DNA of 50,165 bases from Desulfatiglans sp. (GTDB lineage Bacteria > Desulfobacterota > DSM-4660 > Desulfatiglandales > HGW-15), in assembly GCA_012513605.1 (NCBI GenBank), contig JAAZBV010000010.1, forward strand, positions 1-50,165. Reading direction: 5' to 3'. This document shows, piece after piece, positions 16,670-25,615 of the stretch. The translations under genes and the position numbers were made by a program. Each line of letters opens with the position of its first letter. Position 1 is the stretch's first letter. The notes below the pieces were generated by a model, which was not told the origin of the DNA, did not search any database, and saw nothing but the letters and a program-made list of their open reading frames with translations.

Positions 16670-19600
16670 ATGCTCCTCCTGCCTTATAAAAAAAGTTTGT
16701 TATCCCTTTTTATCTGTATTCTTCTTATATCAGGGCATGGGCTCTGCCGCACGCCTGACGATCTGGATCGTGTAATTACAGAGTTTAAAAAGATCAGTAA
16801 TCCTGATGATCAATTAAAGATAGCCTATCTGGGCCTGGATATATATGCAGCCATACCGCAGAAATCAGAGGTAGACCCTGATGACAGGGTTGTATTGAGC
16901 CTTATGAAACGCATTGTCCTTAAAGATGCCATGAGCAGGGCCGGAAAAAATGCTCTTGTGACAGCAGTGGGTACAACCGGGTACTGGGTTCTGGAGCAAC
17001 AGGAGAGGATTGTAAATGACTATGATGCCCGGGACCAGGAGCGTATAGTAGAACTCAAACGAAAAGGCAGCTACATGGAGGGTTTGAGTGATCTGGATTT
17101 TGTTATCATGGGGCCTGATGCAGCAGTATATCAGGGCAACCTTTTCAGGATCCTTTCCCAGGGAATAGATGACGTCCGCCTTATCCCTGAAGAGCTGGAG
17201 CGCCTTGAAATCAGCTTTATCACTGATGAACAGGTAAAGGATCTCTCACCAGGTTCAGGAGGCCGAAACTTCTGGAACCAGCTCATGAACCTTGAGGCAG
17301 CATCTCCTCATCCTGAAAAATATATAACAAAGGGGGGTAAGGCGCTGTACGGCATGGAGCACCTTTTTGAAGAGGGGGCCGTGGCTGTTTCAAATCAGGG
17401 CAATTCACCAGGACTTTTCCGTGAATATGCTGATAAATCCGGTCACCGCATGGGACCCTTTGTAATATCACACCTGTTCGGCGGATCATGCGACATGGAT
17501 TATTTTATACGCCATACCCTCGTAAAAAAAAGACAGGAAGGGGTAAAGACCGTTCTTCAGGTAATGAAATATCTTAAAAGGCAGGAATGGATGCTCAGGA
17601 GAGCGGCAAAAAATATAAACCAGCTTCCGGCTGAGCTTCCGAAAAAACCAGAGGCTGTAAAATCCCTTGAAAACTATGCGTCTGAAATTGCTGCATTCAA
17701 CAATAAGGCTGTTAATCAGATGGTATGGAAATCGCCTGAAGCAACTGCAAGTTTTGGAAAACAGGCGCAGGAGCTGTCAGGCCTTATATGCAGTTTTGCG
17801 CATGAATCTATCATTGAAACAGGTGATACACTGCTCAATTTACGTGAAAAAAACCGGCTTACTGATGAAACAAGGGCGCTTCTCTCCTCAATAGTGTTTG
17901 ACCTTGTTACAGTGGATGAAGAGAGGTATTCCAATGGATATCCTTCCTGGTATGCTAACTCTGTTTCAGTTGCAGCAAGCCAGGCTCCTATGCCAAGGGA
18001 TAAAACACTGGATTTTCTAAAACGATACTTTGAAGGTAAATCCGATCACATGGCCGATGGGCCGGTTATCGCAATACCGGAGGTAAGGAAAAAGAAAAAG
18101 ATGGATACAGGCCCGATCAGGCCTCCACCGGTCGCGAGTGTAGAAATAAATGAGGTTAAGGTTTCACCTGAAAAACCCCTTGCCGGGGCACCTGTAACCT
18201 TTAATATTTCGGGAAAGGTTAGCGGTATTTCAAAAGAGATGCCGGATTTTGCAAAAAATGAATACAGCGCTTCCCAGCAGAAGATAATGGAAGAGCTGGG
18301 CATGTGGTCTCTGAGAGCCACCATTCACAGGATGCAGATACAATATCTAATGGAACAGGATCTGCTAGGTAAAAAAGCTTCTTCAGGCAGCGGGCCATCA
18401 ATGGAACCTGAGAACCAGACACTAAACAGGGCATCTTCATCACTGGATAAAATATATGTCTCACCTTATGAGATTACTCGAATTACTGAAGATTATCTTG
18501 AACCGGCAGAAGATGAAATCGCTAGGTTATCAGAGGAACTTGACCGGGCTGTAACCGATAAGCAGGATGGCAGATATGCCCTTCGGGTTCGTCCTGTCCC
18601 ATCTGTAAGATCAATAAAGGACTATCAGAAAGCTCTTGAAGATACAATCAAACAGGCAAAATGGGCGCTGGATATTATCAACAACTTTGTATATCATTTT
18701 ACAGCATCTCTTGAAATAACCACCGATAATAATGAGACTAGAATCTTTGTTACTGACCAGGGCGAATTTAATACTGTCTGGAATGAGGATGGAACCTATA
18801 CAGGGACAAACCGCTATGATTCACGCCAGGATATCACTAGAGAATCACTGGCAGTGCGCCTTGCAGAGTTTCGGGAGAACACGCAAAAAGGTATCAATTA
18901 TGTTGACAAGGCTATTGAATATACTGAAGAAATTAAAAAAAGGGTTGATCAGCTTGATGGCCTTCTGAAAAGAGATCCATCAACTGCCGCTGAAATTGCG
19001 GCTGAAATCCAGGGGCAGCTTGAGGTGCTTGCCGCAACTACCTCGGTTACCATCAAGGGTGTTCAGGACTTGAGAGTAAGGCTTGTTGAGGGGGTTACAG
19101 ACGCCCATCTATATGTCTCAAAGTATATAGATACAAAAAATGATGGAAAGTACAGCAGAAAAGTCCGTTCTCTGGTAAAGGAATGGAAAGTACGTGAAAA
19201 AGAGTTGAGCGAAAAGACCCTGCCGGATCTGGAAAAAAAAGAGATATGGCTGAGAAGGGGTGCCTGGGCCGCATGGGGTGCAAAGTGGGGGTTTGAAGCC
19301 CTTTCTATTTATCAAAAATATGAGGAAGACAAGGCATCGCTGACCTCCACAGACTTGAGCGCCGAAATGGAAAATGCAGTTCTTGCCTTGAGCTTAATAG
19401 GTAAGGCAATAGAAAAGATAGTGGATTTAATACCTATCCCTATATTAGAGAGCACACTGAAAAGCTATGCAAAACTTCTCTCTGACGCTTCGACCTGGGC
19501 CTCTGCAATGGATTCGCTTCAAGCCATGCGATATCAGGATCAGGATTTTGAAATACGAATGGTAATCCCTCCTGCTGCCTACAAGACCCTTATGCAAAAA

Positions 19601-22600
19601 TACACGGATCTCGACTCAGATCAGTTCTATCGTACACGCATGCCTCTTGCCGAATACAACGGGCTTACCATACTGGCCTATCCCCGCCCTGAGCCCACAG
19701 AAACCGGAGCAAAAAAACGTCACATGATGTGGCTGATATGGGATAAGCATAACCCTGCTGGATACCTTTTTCTGGATAAAAATACCTTTGAAAAATTGTC
19801 CCTGTATACAGCATGGTACCGGAGGGTTTATGGAGAAAATATCTCAGGAGAAAACCTCTACGCATTAATTACTAAAGGTAAATTTGAGACAGGATATATT
19901 TTTAAGGAGACCGTCACTCCGGATTCTTTAAGATTCAAGGCTGCAACCCTTCTTCGAATCAAGGCGCTTGAGGCCTATTGTTTCTCTCTTACAGGTAAAG
20001 GAAAATTTAAGGAAGAAGAGCTCTATACTTACATGAGCATGCTTTACCATGCCTCAGGAGAATTTGCCCGAAACGGGTTTTTACTTTCTGACCCTGATGT
20101 AAAAGAGATAATGGAGGCTGTTTTTTTTGAAAAACCCATAAGCGGCGCATGGGAAACTGTTTTCGATATTTTTACAATAGGAACAGGAAACGCGGTTCGT
20201 ATAAATGATGGTGCTGCCGCATGGGATAAGATTTCAGGAGGTGAAAAGGAAAGGCTTGAGGTATTCCTGAATAAATTTATCCAGAAAAAGGTTGAGGTGC
20301 GTGCCAAAGAGAGGGAAAAGAACTGGAAAGAGGCAAAGGTCAGAGAGGACAGCAACACACCTGTTGCAGCAGGCCTTTTATTTTCCGAGACAGGTCTTGT
20401 GTTTAATCATGCCTTTTTCTCAAAGGCAGGTGACAGTTATGCGGATGATTTTCTGGATATAAATTCCAATGAGTTTACCATTTCCTGGAAAACCACTGTG
20501 CCAGATGACATTGACCTTAAGACTGTAACCTATGTATGTATCGCAGAGATAGCTGGCTACCCCAATACCCGTATACAATTTGCCCTGCCAATGGATACCC
20601 TTGAAAACGATATACTTAAACAGATGCTTGAGCTTGCCGAAAAGGCGGAAGAAAAAGGTAATAGTGCATGGAGTGCCTGTCAGAGGGCTTCTTCAGGAGT
20701 AGATGCATTTGAGGAGAGAAAAGAGGATTTTTTAAACCTCCTGGAAAAACTAAAAAAGATGGCGCAGAGCTTTGATTCCAGGCTTCAACAGGCAGAACAG
20801 GCCCCCGGTATTCTTAAGGTCAATTCTACTGAAGCAGAGAGGCTTTCAGATCTGATACTAAAAGATCAGGCTGAAATTGAAAAACTCAAGACCGAAATCT
20901 GTGAACTTTCAGGTGTTACTTCCCAGGCAGAAAAACAGAGACAAACACAGCTTTTTCAGCAGTTAATAAAAATTATGGAAAATATCAGGTCAAACTTCAG
21001 TCTGTTTATAAAACTCTTTGAGGAATCAGACAAGGCCCTGAATGGCTGGAAAGATTTCGAGAGAATGATTAAGGAATATGATGCATTGCTTAATGAAAAC
21101 CTTGGCTGGGCAAGAGATTTATCAAATGGATTTTCCAGGAGTCTTGACGTCTTCAGAGAGGTTGATAAATCAATTAAAGAACTGGTAGAGATAAAAGAAA
21201 AGGCAGATACACTCCTTGTGGAGGCAAAGCAGGTTTATTCAGATCCTGAAAGTGCCCCTGTATTGCAGGAGATTCAAAATGCCTATAACCGTGTGGAAAG
21301 ACCCTTAAATGAATTAAAGGATTGTCTCACCCTGGCCAATGAAAAGAAAAATCAGAATTTACCATTCTGGGAAACAGTCAATTCCGAACTTGTCAAATCA
21401 GAGTTAAATATAAAAAAGGGTAATGAGAAGTGGTCACTCCTTGTTTTAAAAAATGAAGATGTGGAAACTCTTGCTATTGAGATTTCAAATCTATGGCTGA
21501 CATCCCAGGCACAGCTCCTTAAAGCCGAAAACAACATGGCTGATTCTGAGGCATGTATGGGAGAAAAAACATCTGATGATTCCGAGGCAAGGATGCCCGA
21601 TCTTATCGGCATGGACATAGCAGCAGCAAAAAACAGTGTAAATAGTGTAGGATTAAAGCCTGTTTTCAGGGGTGGAGATCCCGCACCTTCAGATAATCAG
21701 GCATATACTGTAGCATCACAATCTCCTGCTGCTGACACAATTCTGAAAAAAGGGGAGAATGTAACTATTATCCTGTATGGTAATTTTGCCGGGTTTACTG
21801 TCCCTGATGTCATTGGGCTCTCTTCAAAGGAGGCAAAGGAAATACTGGAAAAGAGAGGCTTTAAAGTATCTCATGAGGGAGGTGATCCAGCGCCCGATGA
21901 GGGTCTTAAATATAAAGTGCAGGCACAGGTACCGGGTGCAGGTGAAAGGGCTGAAAAGGGTTCAATTGTAAGGGTGCGTATCTATGGAGATGTACATTAT
22001 GTAGTTGTCCCATCTGTTTTCTCCATGACATCAGCGCAGGCAAAAAAAACAATTGCTTCCGCAGGTCTCATACCATCACTTTTTGGCGGGGACCCTGCCC
22101 CTAAAAAATCAATGAGCTACCGTGTGCAGAACCAGTCTCCTGAGCCTGGAACAATGGTTCCCCATGGAAGCAGGATCAACATACATGTTTATGGGAATTT
22201 TAGCCAGGAGCGTGCACTTTCAGATTCCAACTGCAATCACCTTCCTGGAACCATTCTTATATGGGATGACCAGAATGATCGTGCAGCATGCGCCTGTCCT
22301 CAGGGCATGGTCTGGAACAGTGCGAATAGCGCATGTATTAAAGACCCGCGTATAGAGGAAGACAGAATCCGCAGAGAACAGTTCTGGACAGGCCTTGCTG
22401 CTACTGCCGGGACTATTATTGCCAATGAAATAAATAGAAACAACAGACCTTCAGGAGGAAATACAACAGGGGGAGGTGTTCCCGGTGGATCCACATCAGG
22501 AGGCAGTACCAGTACACCTACTATCCAGTCAGGAGGAAGCACCCCCACACCAACAACAGGTGTTGGCGCGCCAGGCCTGAGCAGAGAAGAGTGTGAAAGA

Positions 22601-22939
22601 AAGTTCTGTCCGGAGTGCACCAATTCAGTCAGCTTACTGGGTCAGTCGGTTTCGCCACAATGCATGGATTGCAGAAAAAGAAAACAAAATGACATTGAAA
22701 AATGTATGAGAGGAGAAAAAACCGGGCCAGGTACCCAGCATGTTGAAAAGGAATACATGGTTATCTGTTATTTGAATGATAAAAATGAATGTACAACCTT
22801 TGATGTAGTTAAAACTAATGCTCGCATAAATGGTCGTTGGAAAATAATGTACGATGCGGATACATGGGATAAATGTCATGAAGAAGAGGAGCGCCTGAGA
22901 TACCTCATATTACAAAACAATCCCTTGATAAGATATTAA
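16670..22939 (+). CDS. Giant exported protein with NTase-like motif, long helical regions, three PASTA repeats and Cys-rich C-terminus
   Basis: This is a 2089-residue protein that I do not recognise as a whole. A signal peptide (about 1-26) is followed by a helical region with a nucleotidyltransferase-like signature: Gly133-Ser134 and SDLDF at 140-144. A Pro-rich hinge near 480 and an Ig-like beta segment (VSPEKPLAGAPVTFNI) follow. Helical/coiled-coil stretches dominate about 590-980 and 1320-1630. Three PASTA repeats at about 1640-1845 share the word GGDPAP at 1668, 1737 and 1806, an exact 69-residue period. A Cys-rich stretch (CACPQGMVWN), a Gly/Ser/Thr/Pro linker (about 1930-1965) and a CPECTN/CMDC segment close the protein. 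AAAGGAAC precedes the ATG. A small exported protein follows 76 bp later. I infer an envelope structural or peptidoglycan-associated role; no enzymatic activity is shown. Confidence 0.8.
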   Translation: MLLLPYKKSLLSLFICILLISGHGLCRTPDDLDRVITEFKKISNPDDQLKIAYLGLDIYAAIPQKSEVDPDDRVVLSLMKRIVLKDAMSRAGKNALVTAVGTTGYWVLEQQERIVNDYDARDQERIVELKRKGSYMEGLSDLDFVIMGPDAAVYQGNLFRILSQGIDDVRLIPEELERLEISFITDEQVKDLSPGSGGRNFWNQLMNLEAASPHPEKYITKGGKALYGMEHLFEEGAVAVSNQGNSPGLFREYADKSGHRMGPFVISHLFGGSCDMDYFIRHTLVKKRQEGVKTVLQVMKYLKRQEWMLRRAAKNINQLPAELPKKPEAVKSLENYASEIAAFNNKAVNQMVWKSPEATASFGKQAQELSGLICSFAHESIIETGDTLLNLREKNRLTDETRALLSSIVFDLVTVDEERYSNGYPSWYANSVSVAASQAPMPRDKTLDFLKRYFEGKSDHMADGPVIAIPEVRKKKKMDTGPIRPPPVASVEINEVKVSPEKPLAGAPVTFNISGKVSGISKEMPDFAKNEYSASQQKIMEELGMWSLRATIHRMQIQYLMEQDLLGKKASSGSGPSMEPENQTLNRASSSLDKIYVSPYEITRITEDYLEPAEDEIARLSEELDRAVTDKQDGRYALRVRPVPSVRSIKDYQKALEDTIKQAKWALDIINNFVYHFTASLEITTDNNETRIFVTDQGEFNTVWNEDGTYTGTNRYDSRQDITRESLAVRLAEFRENTQKGINYVDKAIEYTEEIKKRVDQLDGLLKRDPSTAAEIAAEIQGQLEVLAATTSVTIKGVQDLRVRLVEGVTDAHLYVSKYIDTKNDGKYSRKVRSLVKEWKVREKELSEKTLPDLEKKEIWLRRGAWAAWGAKWGFEALSIYQKYEEDKASLTSTDLSAEMENAVLALSLIGKAIEKIVDLIPIPILESTLKSYAKLLSDASTWASAMDSLQAMRYQDQDFEIRMVIPPAAYKTLMQKYTDLDSDQFYRTRMPLAEYNGLTILAYPRPEPTETGAKKRHMMWLIWDKHNPAGYLFLDKNTFEKLSLYTAWYRRVYGENISGENLYALITKGKFETGYIFKETVTPDSLRFKAATLLRIKALEAYCFSLTGKGKFKEEELYTYMSMLYHASGEFARNGFLLSDPDVKEIMEAVFFEKPISGAWETVFDIFTIGTGNAVRINDGAAAWDKISGGEKERLEVFLNKFIQKKVEVRAKEREKNWKEAKVREDSNTPVAAGLLFSETGLVFNHAFFSKAGDSYADDFLDINSNEFTISWKTTVPDDIDLKTVTYVCIAEIAGYPNTRIQFALPMDTLENDILKQMLELAEKAEEKGNSAWSACQRASSGVDAFEERKEDFLNLLEKLKKMAQSFDSRLQQAEQAPGILKVNSTEAERLSDLILKDQAEIEKLKTEICELSGVTSQAEKQRQTQLFQQLIKIMENIRSNFSLFIKLFEESDKALNGWKDFERMIKEYDALLNENLGWARDLSNGFSRSLDVFREVDKSIKELVEIKEKADTLLVEAKQVYSDPESAPVLQEIQNAYNRVERPLNELKDCLTLANEKKNQNLPFWETVNSELVKSELNIKKGNEKWSLLVLKNEDVETLAIEISNLWLTSQAQLLKAENNMADSEACMGEKTSDDSEARMPDLIGMDIAAAKNSVNSVGLKPVFRGGDPAPSDNQAYTVASQSPAADTILKKGENVTIILYGNFAGFTVPDVIGLSSKEAKEILEKRGFKVSHEGGDPAPDEGLKYKVQAQVPGAGERAEKGSIVRVRIYGDVHYVVVPSVFSMTSAQAKKTIASAGLIPSLFGGDPAPKKSMSYRVQNQSPEPGTMVPHGSRINIHVYGNFSQERALSDSNCNHLPGTILIWDDQNDRAACACPQGMVWNSANSACIKDPRIEEDRIRREQFWTGLAATAGTIIANEINRNNRPSGGNTTGGGVPGGSTSGGSTSTPTIQSGGSTPTPTTGVGAPGLSREECERKFCPECTNSVSLLGQSVSPQCMDCRKRKQNDIEKCMRGEKTGPGTQHVEKEYMVICYLNDKNECTTFDVVKTNARINGRWKIMYDADTWDKCHEEEERLRYLILQNNPLIRY

Positions 22940-23015
22940 ACGATATTTTGTATCCACGCTATAGCGTTAATAATGTTTCATGAATGAAAATTAACAAGGT
23001 AACAGGAGATAGAAG

Positions 23016-23717
23016 ATGAAATCATTAAAGTGTTTGATAATATTTTTTTTATTCTTTACCATATCAACAGCCGTAACCGCAGCACAACTTTCAGGGACTG
23101 TCACAAATGTCTCGAATCTTGATGTCACTATCAAAGTTGATGGCGGGCTAGTTCCTGTAAAAGGAGACACACTGGAAATATTCTTTACCCTGCCGGACGG
23201 TGAGTCGCTTTCCATTGGGACCTGGGTAATAACACAGGTAACAGGCAATATTGCACAAGCATCGGTAAAGGAAAACACAGGCAATCCGGTAACAGGCCAA
23301 CGGGCCGTTATTTCCTCTGAAAATCCTTCTGCTATGTCAGTTCCCGGCAAAAAGGAAGATGTGGCAAGCGCATCCTTCAGTACAGGAAGTGTATATGACC
23401 AGTCAGGTGGAATCGAACAGATTATCAGTCAGCTACGATCATCTAACCCAATACAGAAAAGGGACGGTGCAAAGATTGCATATAGAATATTTTACGGTGA
23501 TGCTTCAATAGCCGCCATTGCAGCAGAAGAGCTTGAAAAGGGGTATATGATAAATCACCGTGACCGGCATCATGTTGATGCAATGGCCTGGCTATGCAAT
23601 ATACTTGGCGCATCAAATAATAAGGAGTACAGGCCATTTCTTAAAAAGGTCTACAAAAACACCAAATCTGACAAAATAAATGATTATGCAAAAAAAAATT
23701 ATAAGCTATTAAAATAA
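23016..23717 (+). CDS. Exported protein of unknown function
   Basis: This 233-residue protein has a clear signal peptide (MKSLKCLIIFFLFF, ending near VTAA). The N-terminal half is Gly/Val/Thr-rich beta sequence (GTVTNVSNLDVTIKVDGG, then 'KGDTLEIFF' and 'VTGNIAQASV'), resembling a small barrel. The C-terminal half is alpha-helical with HEAT-like spacing (DGAKIAYRIFYGDASIAAIAAEELEKG). CAGGAG precedes the ATG. Its position just downstream of the PASTA giant, on the same strand with no terminator seen between, suggests co-transcription and a shared envelope function. I do not recognise a family. Confidence 0.75.
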   Translation: MKSLKCLIIFFLFFTISTAVTAAQLSGTVTNVSNLDVTIKVDGGLVPVKGDTLEIFFTLPDGESLSIGTWVITQVTGNIAQASVKENTGNPVTGQRAVISSENPSAMSVPGKKEDVASASFSTGSVYDQSGGIEQIISQLRSSNPIQKRDGAKIAYRIFYGDASIAAIAAEELEKGYMINHRDRHHVDAMAWLCNILGASNNKEYRPFLKKVYKNTKSDKINDYAKKNYKLLK

Positions 23718-23798
23718 ATGCCCTGCCCCACCTCAAACAAGGGTATCAATGCATGAGACAGGGGAAAAAACCTAAGCCAGCGGGCTTCAGAATTTAAT

Positions 23799-24413
23799 TT
23801 ATATGCATACCCTGAGTATGCGACCTTGCATGGAATATGGTCGGCTGATTTCCCAATTTATAATATTGCCTGTCCCTTCCTTCATGAAATACTTACCAAG
23901 TCTTTCAAAGGTAGGTCTTCCCGGGTCGGCAAAAACTATGGTCTTAACACCGCTATCCAATGCCCTGATCATCATTTGCTTAAGGGTGTCAACCATATCA
24001 TCCCAGAAGCAGATATCTGAACCTATCATGACATCTATATTCTTGAAATCTTTGCCTGTAAGATCACTGAAGTCAGCCTCAATGGTTTTAACCCTCACAT
24101 CATTTATCCCTGCAAGCAGGTGCACGTAGGGGAAAACAGCAGAATCACTGTCTATGCAGGTAACAACAGAGCCAAAGTTTTTCACACAGCATATTCCGGC
24201 GATTCCCCATCCGCACCCTAAATCAACAATATTTAACTGGCTGGATAATCTGATTCGTGTGAAGTAATCCAATAATAACCAGCTGGAAGGCCATATCCTG
24301 AATCCATGTATCGAAGGTTTGTGTATACGCTTTAATTCTCGTATGGATCTGTGACTTGAGCGGAGAACCTTTACCCCATTGCAGGTATAATCCTTTTCTC
24401 TGGTTTTAAACAT
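23799..24413 (-). CDS. Class I SAM-dependent methyltransferase (protein-lysine/nicotinamide methyltransferase-like)
   Basis: This 204-residue protein has a clear SAM-binding motif I, VDLGCGWG (63-70), followed by an acidic motif II (CIDSDSAVFPYVHLLAGIN). The post-motif SDICFWDDM (132-140) takes the place of the DxxY/NPPY segment. The tryptophan-flanked entry 'RIWPSSWLLLDY' just before motif I is typical of the Methyltransf_16/ETFB-lysine methyltransferase group. I infer a protein substrate with low confidence. The ribosome site is weak. It converges with the exported-protein gene and lies 55 bp downstream of the RRM gene on the same strand. Confidence 0.78.
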   Translation of the reverse strand: MFKTREKDYTCNGVKVLRSSHRSIRELKRIHKPSIHGFRIWPSSWLLLDYFTRIRLSSQLNIVDLGCGWGIAGICCVKNFGSVVTCIDSDSAVFPYVHLLAGINDVRVKTIEADFSDLTGKDFKNIDVMIGSDICFWDDMVDTLKQMMIRALDSGVKTIVFADPGRPTFERLGKYFMKEGTGNIINWEISRPYSMQGRILRVCI

Positions 24414-24468
24414 CTATATACCTGTGATCCCCGCCTGGTCAGATTCAGCATAAAAGACAGAAATAATA

Positions 24469-24795
24469 TTAGTATCGCCTTTTACCGAAATTACCGCCGC
24501 CACCCTGTCTGCCTCTTCCACCGCCGTCTCTGCCACCACTGCTTCTTGTATCACGTTTTGGATTGGCCTCATTTACCTTTATTGCTCTTCCCTTAAGTTC
24601 AGTATTATTCAGGGCATTAACAGCTGCCTCTCCCTCTGTCTTATTGGTCATTTCAATAAATCCAAAGCCCTTTGACCTGCCACTGTATTCATCTTTGATA
24701 ACCTTTACTGATGTTACCTCTCCGAATGCTGAAAAGGCATTCTTCAGATCTTCCTCTGTCACTTCGTAAGATAAATTTCCTGCATAAATGTTCAT
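24469..24795 (-). CDS. RNA-binding protein with one RRM and a Gly/Arg-rich tail
   Basis: This 108-residue protein is a single RNA-recognition motif: RNP2 is NIYAGNL (2-8) and RNP1 is KGFGFIEM (42-49), with the expected aromatic residues. A short tail rich in Gly and Arg (GGRDGGGRGRQGGGG) resembles an RGG box. The family (Rbp-like glycine-rich RRM proteins, cyanobacterial and proteobacterial) binds single-stranded RNA and is often cold-induced. AAAGGAG precedes the ATG. It is divergent from the cold-shock protein, 560 bp away, so two single-stranded RNA-binding proteins share one long intergenic region. Confidence 0.92.
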   Translation of the reverse strand: MNIYAGNLSYEVTEEDLKNAFSAFGEVTSVKVIKDEYSGRSKGFGFIEMTNKTEGEAAVNALNNTELKGRAIKVNEANPKRDTRSSGGRDGGGRGRQGGGGNFGKRRY

Positions 24796-25210
24796 TAATC
24801 ATTCTCCTTTTAAATTAAAATAGCAAAATTACTGTTCCAACTGGAAACAGATATACCACATCTAATACGGTTCTAAGACAATGGAAGCTCATCCGGAGAA
24901 AATGAAAGCCAAATAAAAAAAATATACTGGCGAAATAGGCTGGCATGTGTCAGATTATACTTAATATTGTCCCTCGGATCACTCTTGGAAACATTGCTTT
25001 CCAAAAGAATGTAACTTTTTAAGATCATCAACTATTGATTATATAAAATTATTTAATATCTTTTTTTTTTAATTTTACATAATGTGGGAAACTTTATTTT
25101 ATTAACATTCATAAGTCAAGTTTTTATTTTCTATTTTTAATTCAAACTATGAATCGCATGTAAATTTTAATTATTACTTACTTATATTAATTTTTATTAA
25201 TAAAATTAGC
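24796..25210. other. Long AT-rich intergenic region between two RNA-binding protein genes
   Basis: No gene is supported. A 7-bp inverted repeat TTGGAAA/TTTCCAA lies at 24985-25004 (loop CATTGC), and a weaker one around 24833-24851. A T-rich tract at about 25060-25075 follows. Long untranslated leaders are usual for cold-shock genes, and the region probably holds both divergent promoters. Confidence 0.4.
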
Positions 25211-25239
25211 TTGCATTTATAAAAATTACCGGTTAAAAA
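25211..25239 (+). promoter_or_regulatory. Predicted promoter of the cold-shock gene
   Basis: TTGCAT (25211-25216) and TAAAAA (25234-25239) are 17 bp apart. Initiation near 25246 would place the start too close to the upstream ORF ribosome site to use it. If this promoter is active, translation of the upstream ORF may be leaderless or may depend on another promoter. Confidence 0.35.
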
Positions 25240-25248
25240 AAGGAGAAA

Positions 25249-25374
25249 ATGATCTGGATTTTATCCAAATCTCTTTCGTTCAGAAGGAAACGGCTTTTAA
25301 ATTGGCATCCTTTGTGTATTGAAACTTATATTTTATATGGAAGGAGGATGTCACCATGGCTAATGGAATTGTAA
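25249..25374 (+). CDS. Possible upstream ORF overlapping the cold-shock gene start
   Basis: This is a 41-codon ORF beginning [17 protein letters not shown] and ending SPWLMEL. It has a strong AAAAGGAG three nt before its ATG and overlaps the first 19 nt of the cold-shock gene in another frame. It contains the cold-shock gene's own AAGGAGG site. No homologue is known to me. It may be chance, or a regulatory uORF coupling translation. Confidence 0.3.
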   Translation: MIWILSKSLSFRRKRLLNWHPLCIETYILYGRRMSPWLMEL

Positions 25375-25556
25375 AATGGTTTAATGATCGCAAGGGTTTC
25401 GGCTTTATCGAACAGGATAATGGCCAGGATGTATTTGTTCATCATTCAGGGATTGCATCAAATGGATTTAAAAGCCTGAACGAAGGCGATCATGTTACAT
25501 TTGAAGTAGAAAATGGACCAAAGGGTCTTTCTGCAAAAAATGTTGCAAAAGTATAA
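25356..25556 (+). CDS. csp: Cold-shock protein (CspA family)
   Basis: This 66-residue OB-fold protein is of exact family length. The RNA-binding motifs are intact: RNP1 as KGFGFIE (13-19) and RNP2 as VFVHH (26-30), with the opening [13 protein letters not shown]. The family melts RNA secondary structure and antiterminates at low temperature. AAGGAGGATGTCACC gives a strong start. The leader is long and carries a small overlapping upstream ORF. It is followed 59 bp later by an MreB-like gene with only a 5-bp hairpin between, so some read-through is possible. Confidence 0.96.
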   Translation: MANGIVKWFNDRKGFGFIEQDNGQDVFVHHSGIASNGFKSLNEGDHVTFEVENGPKGLSAKNVAKV

Positions 25557-25615
25557 ATATATCCATTTAGGTCTGAATAAAAGGCGTTTCATTTTAAAGG
25601 GACGCCCTAAGTATT

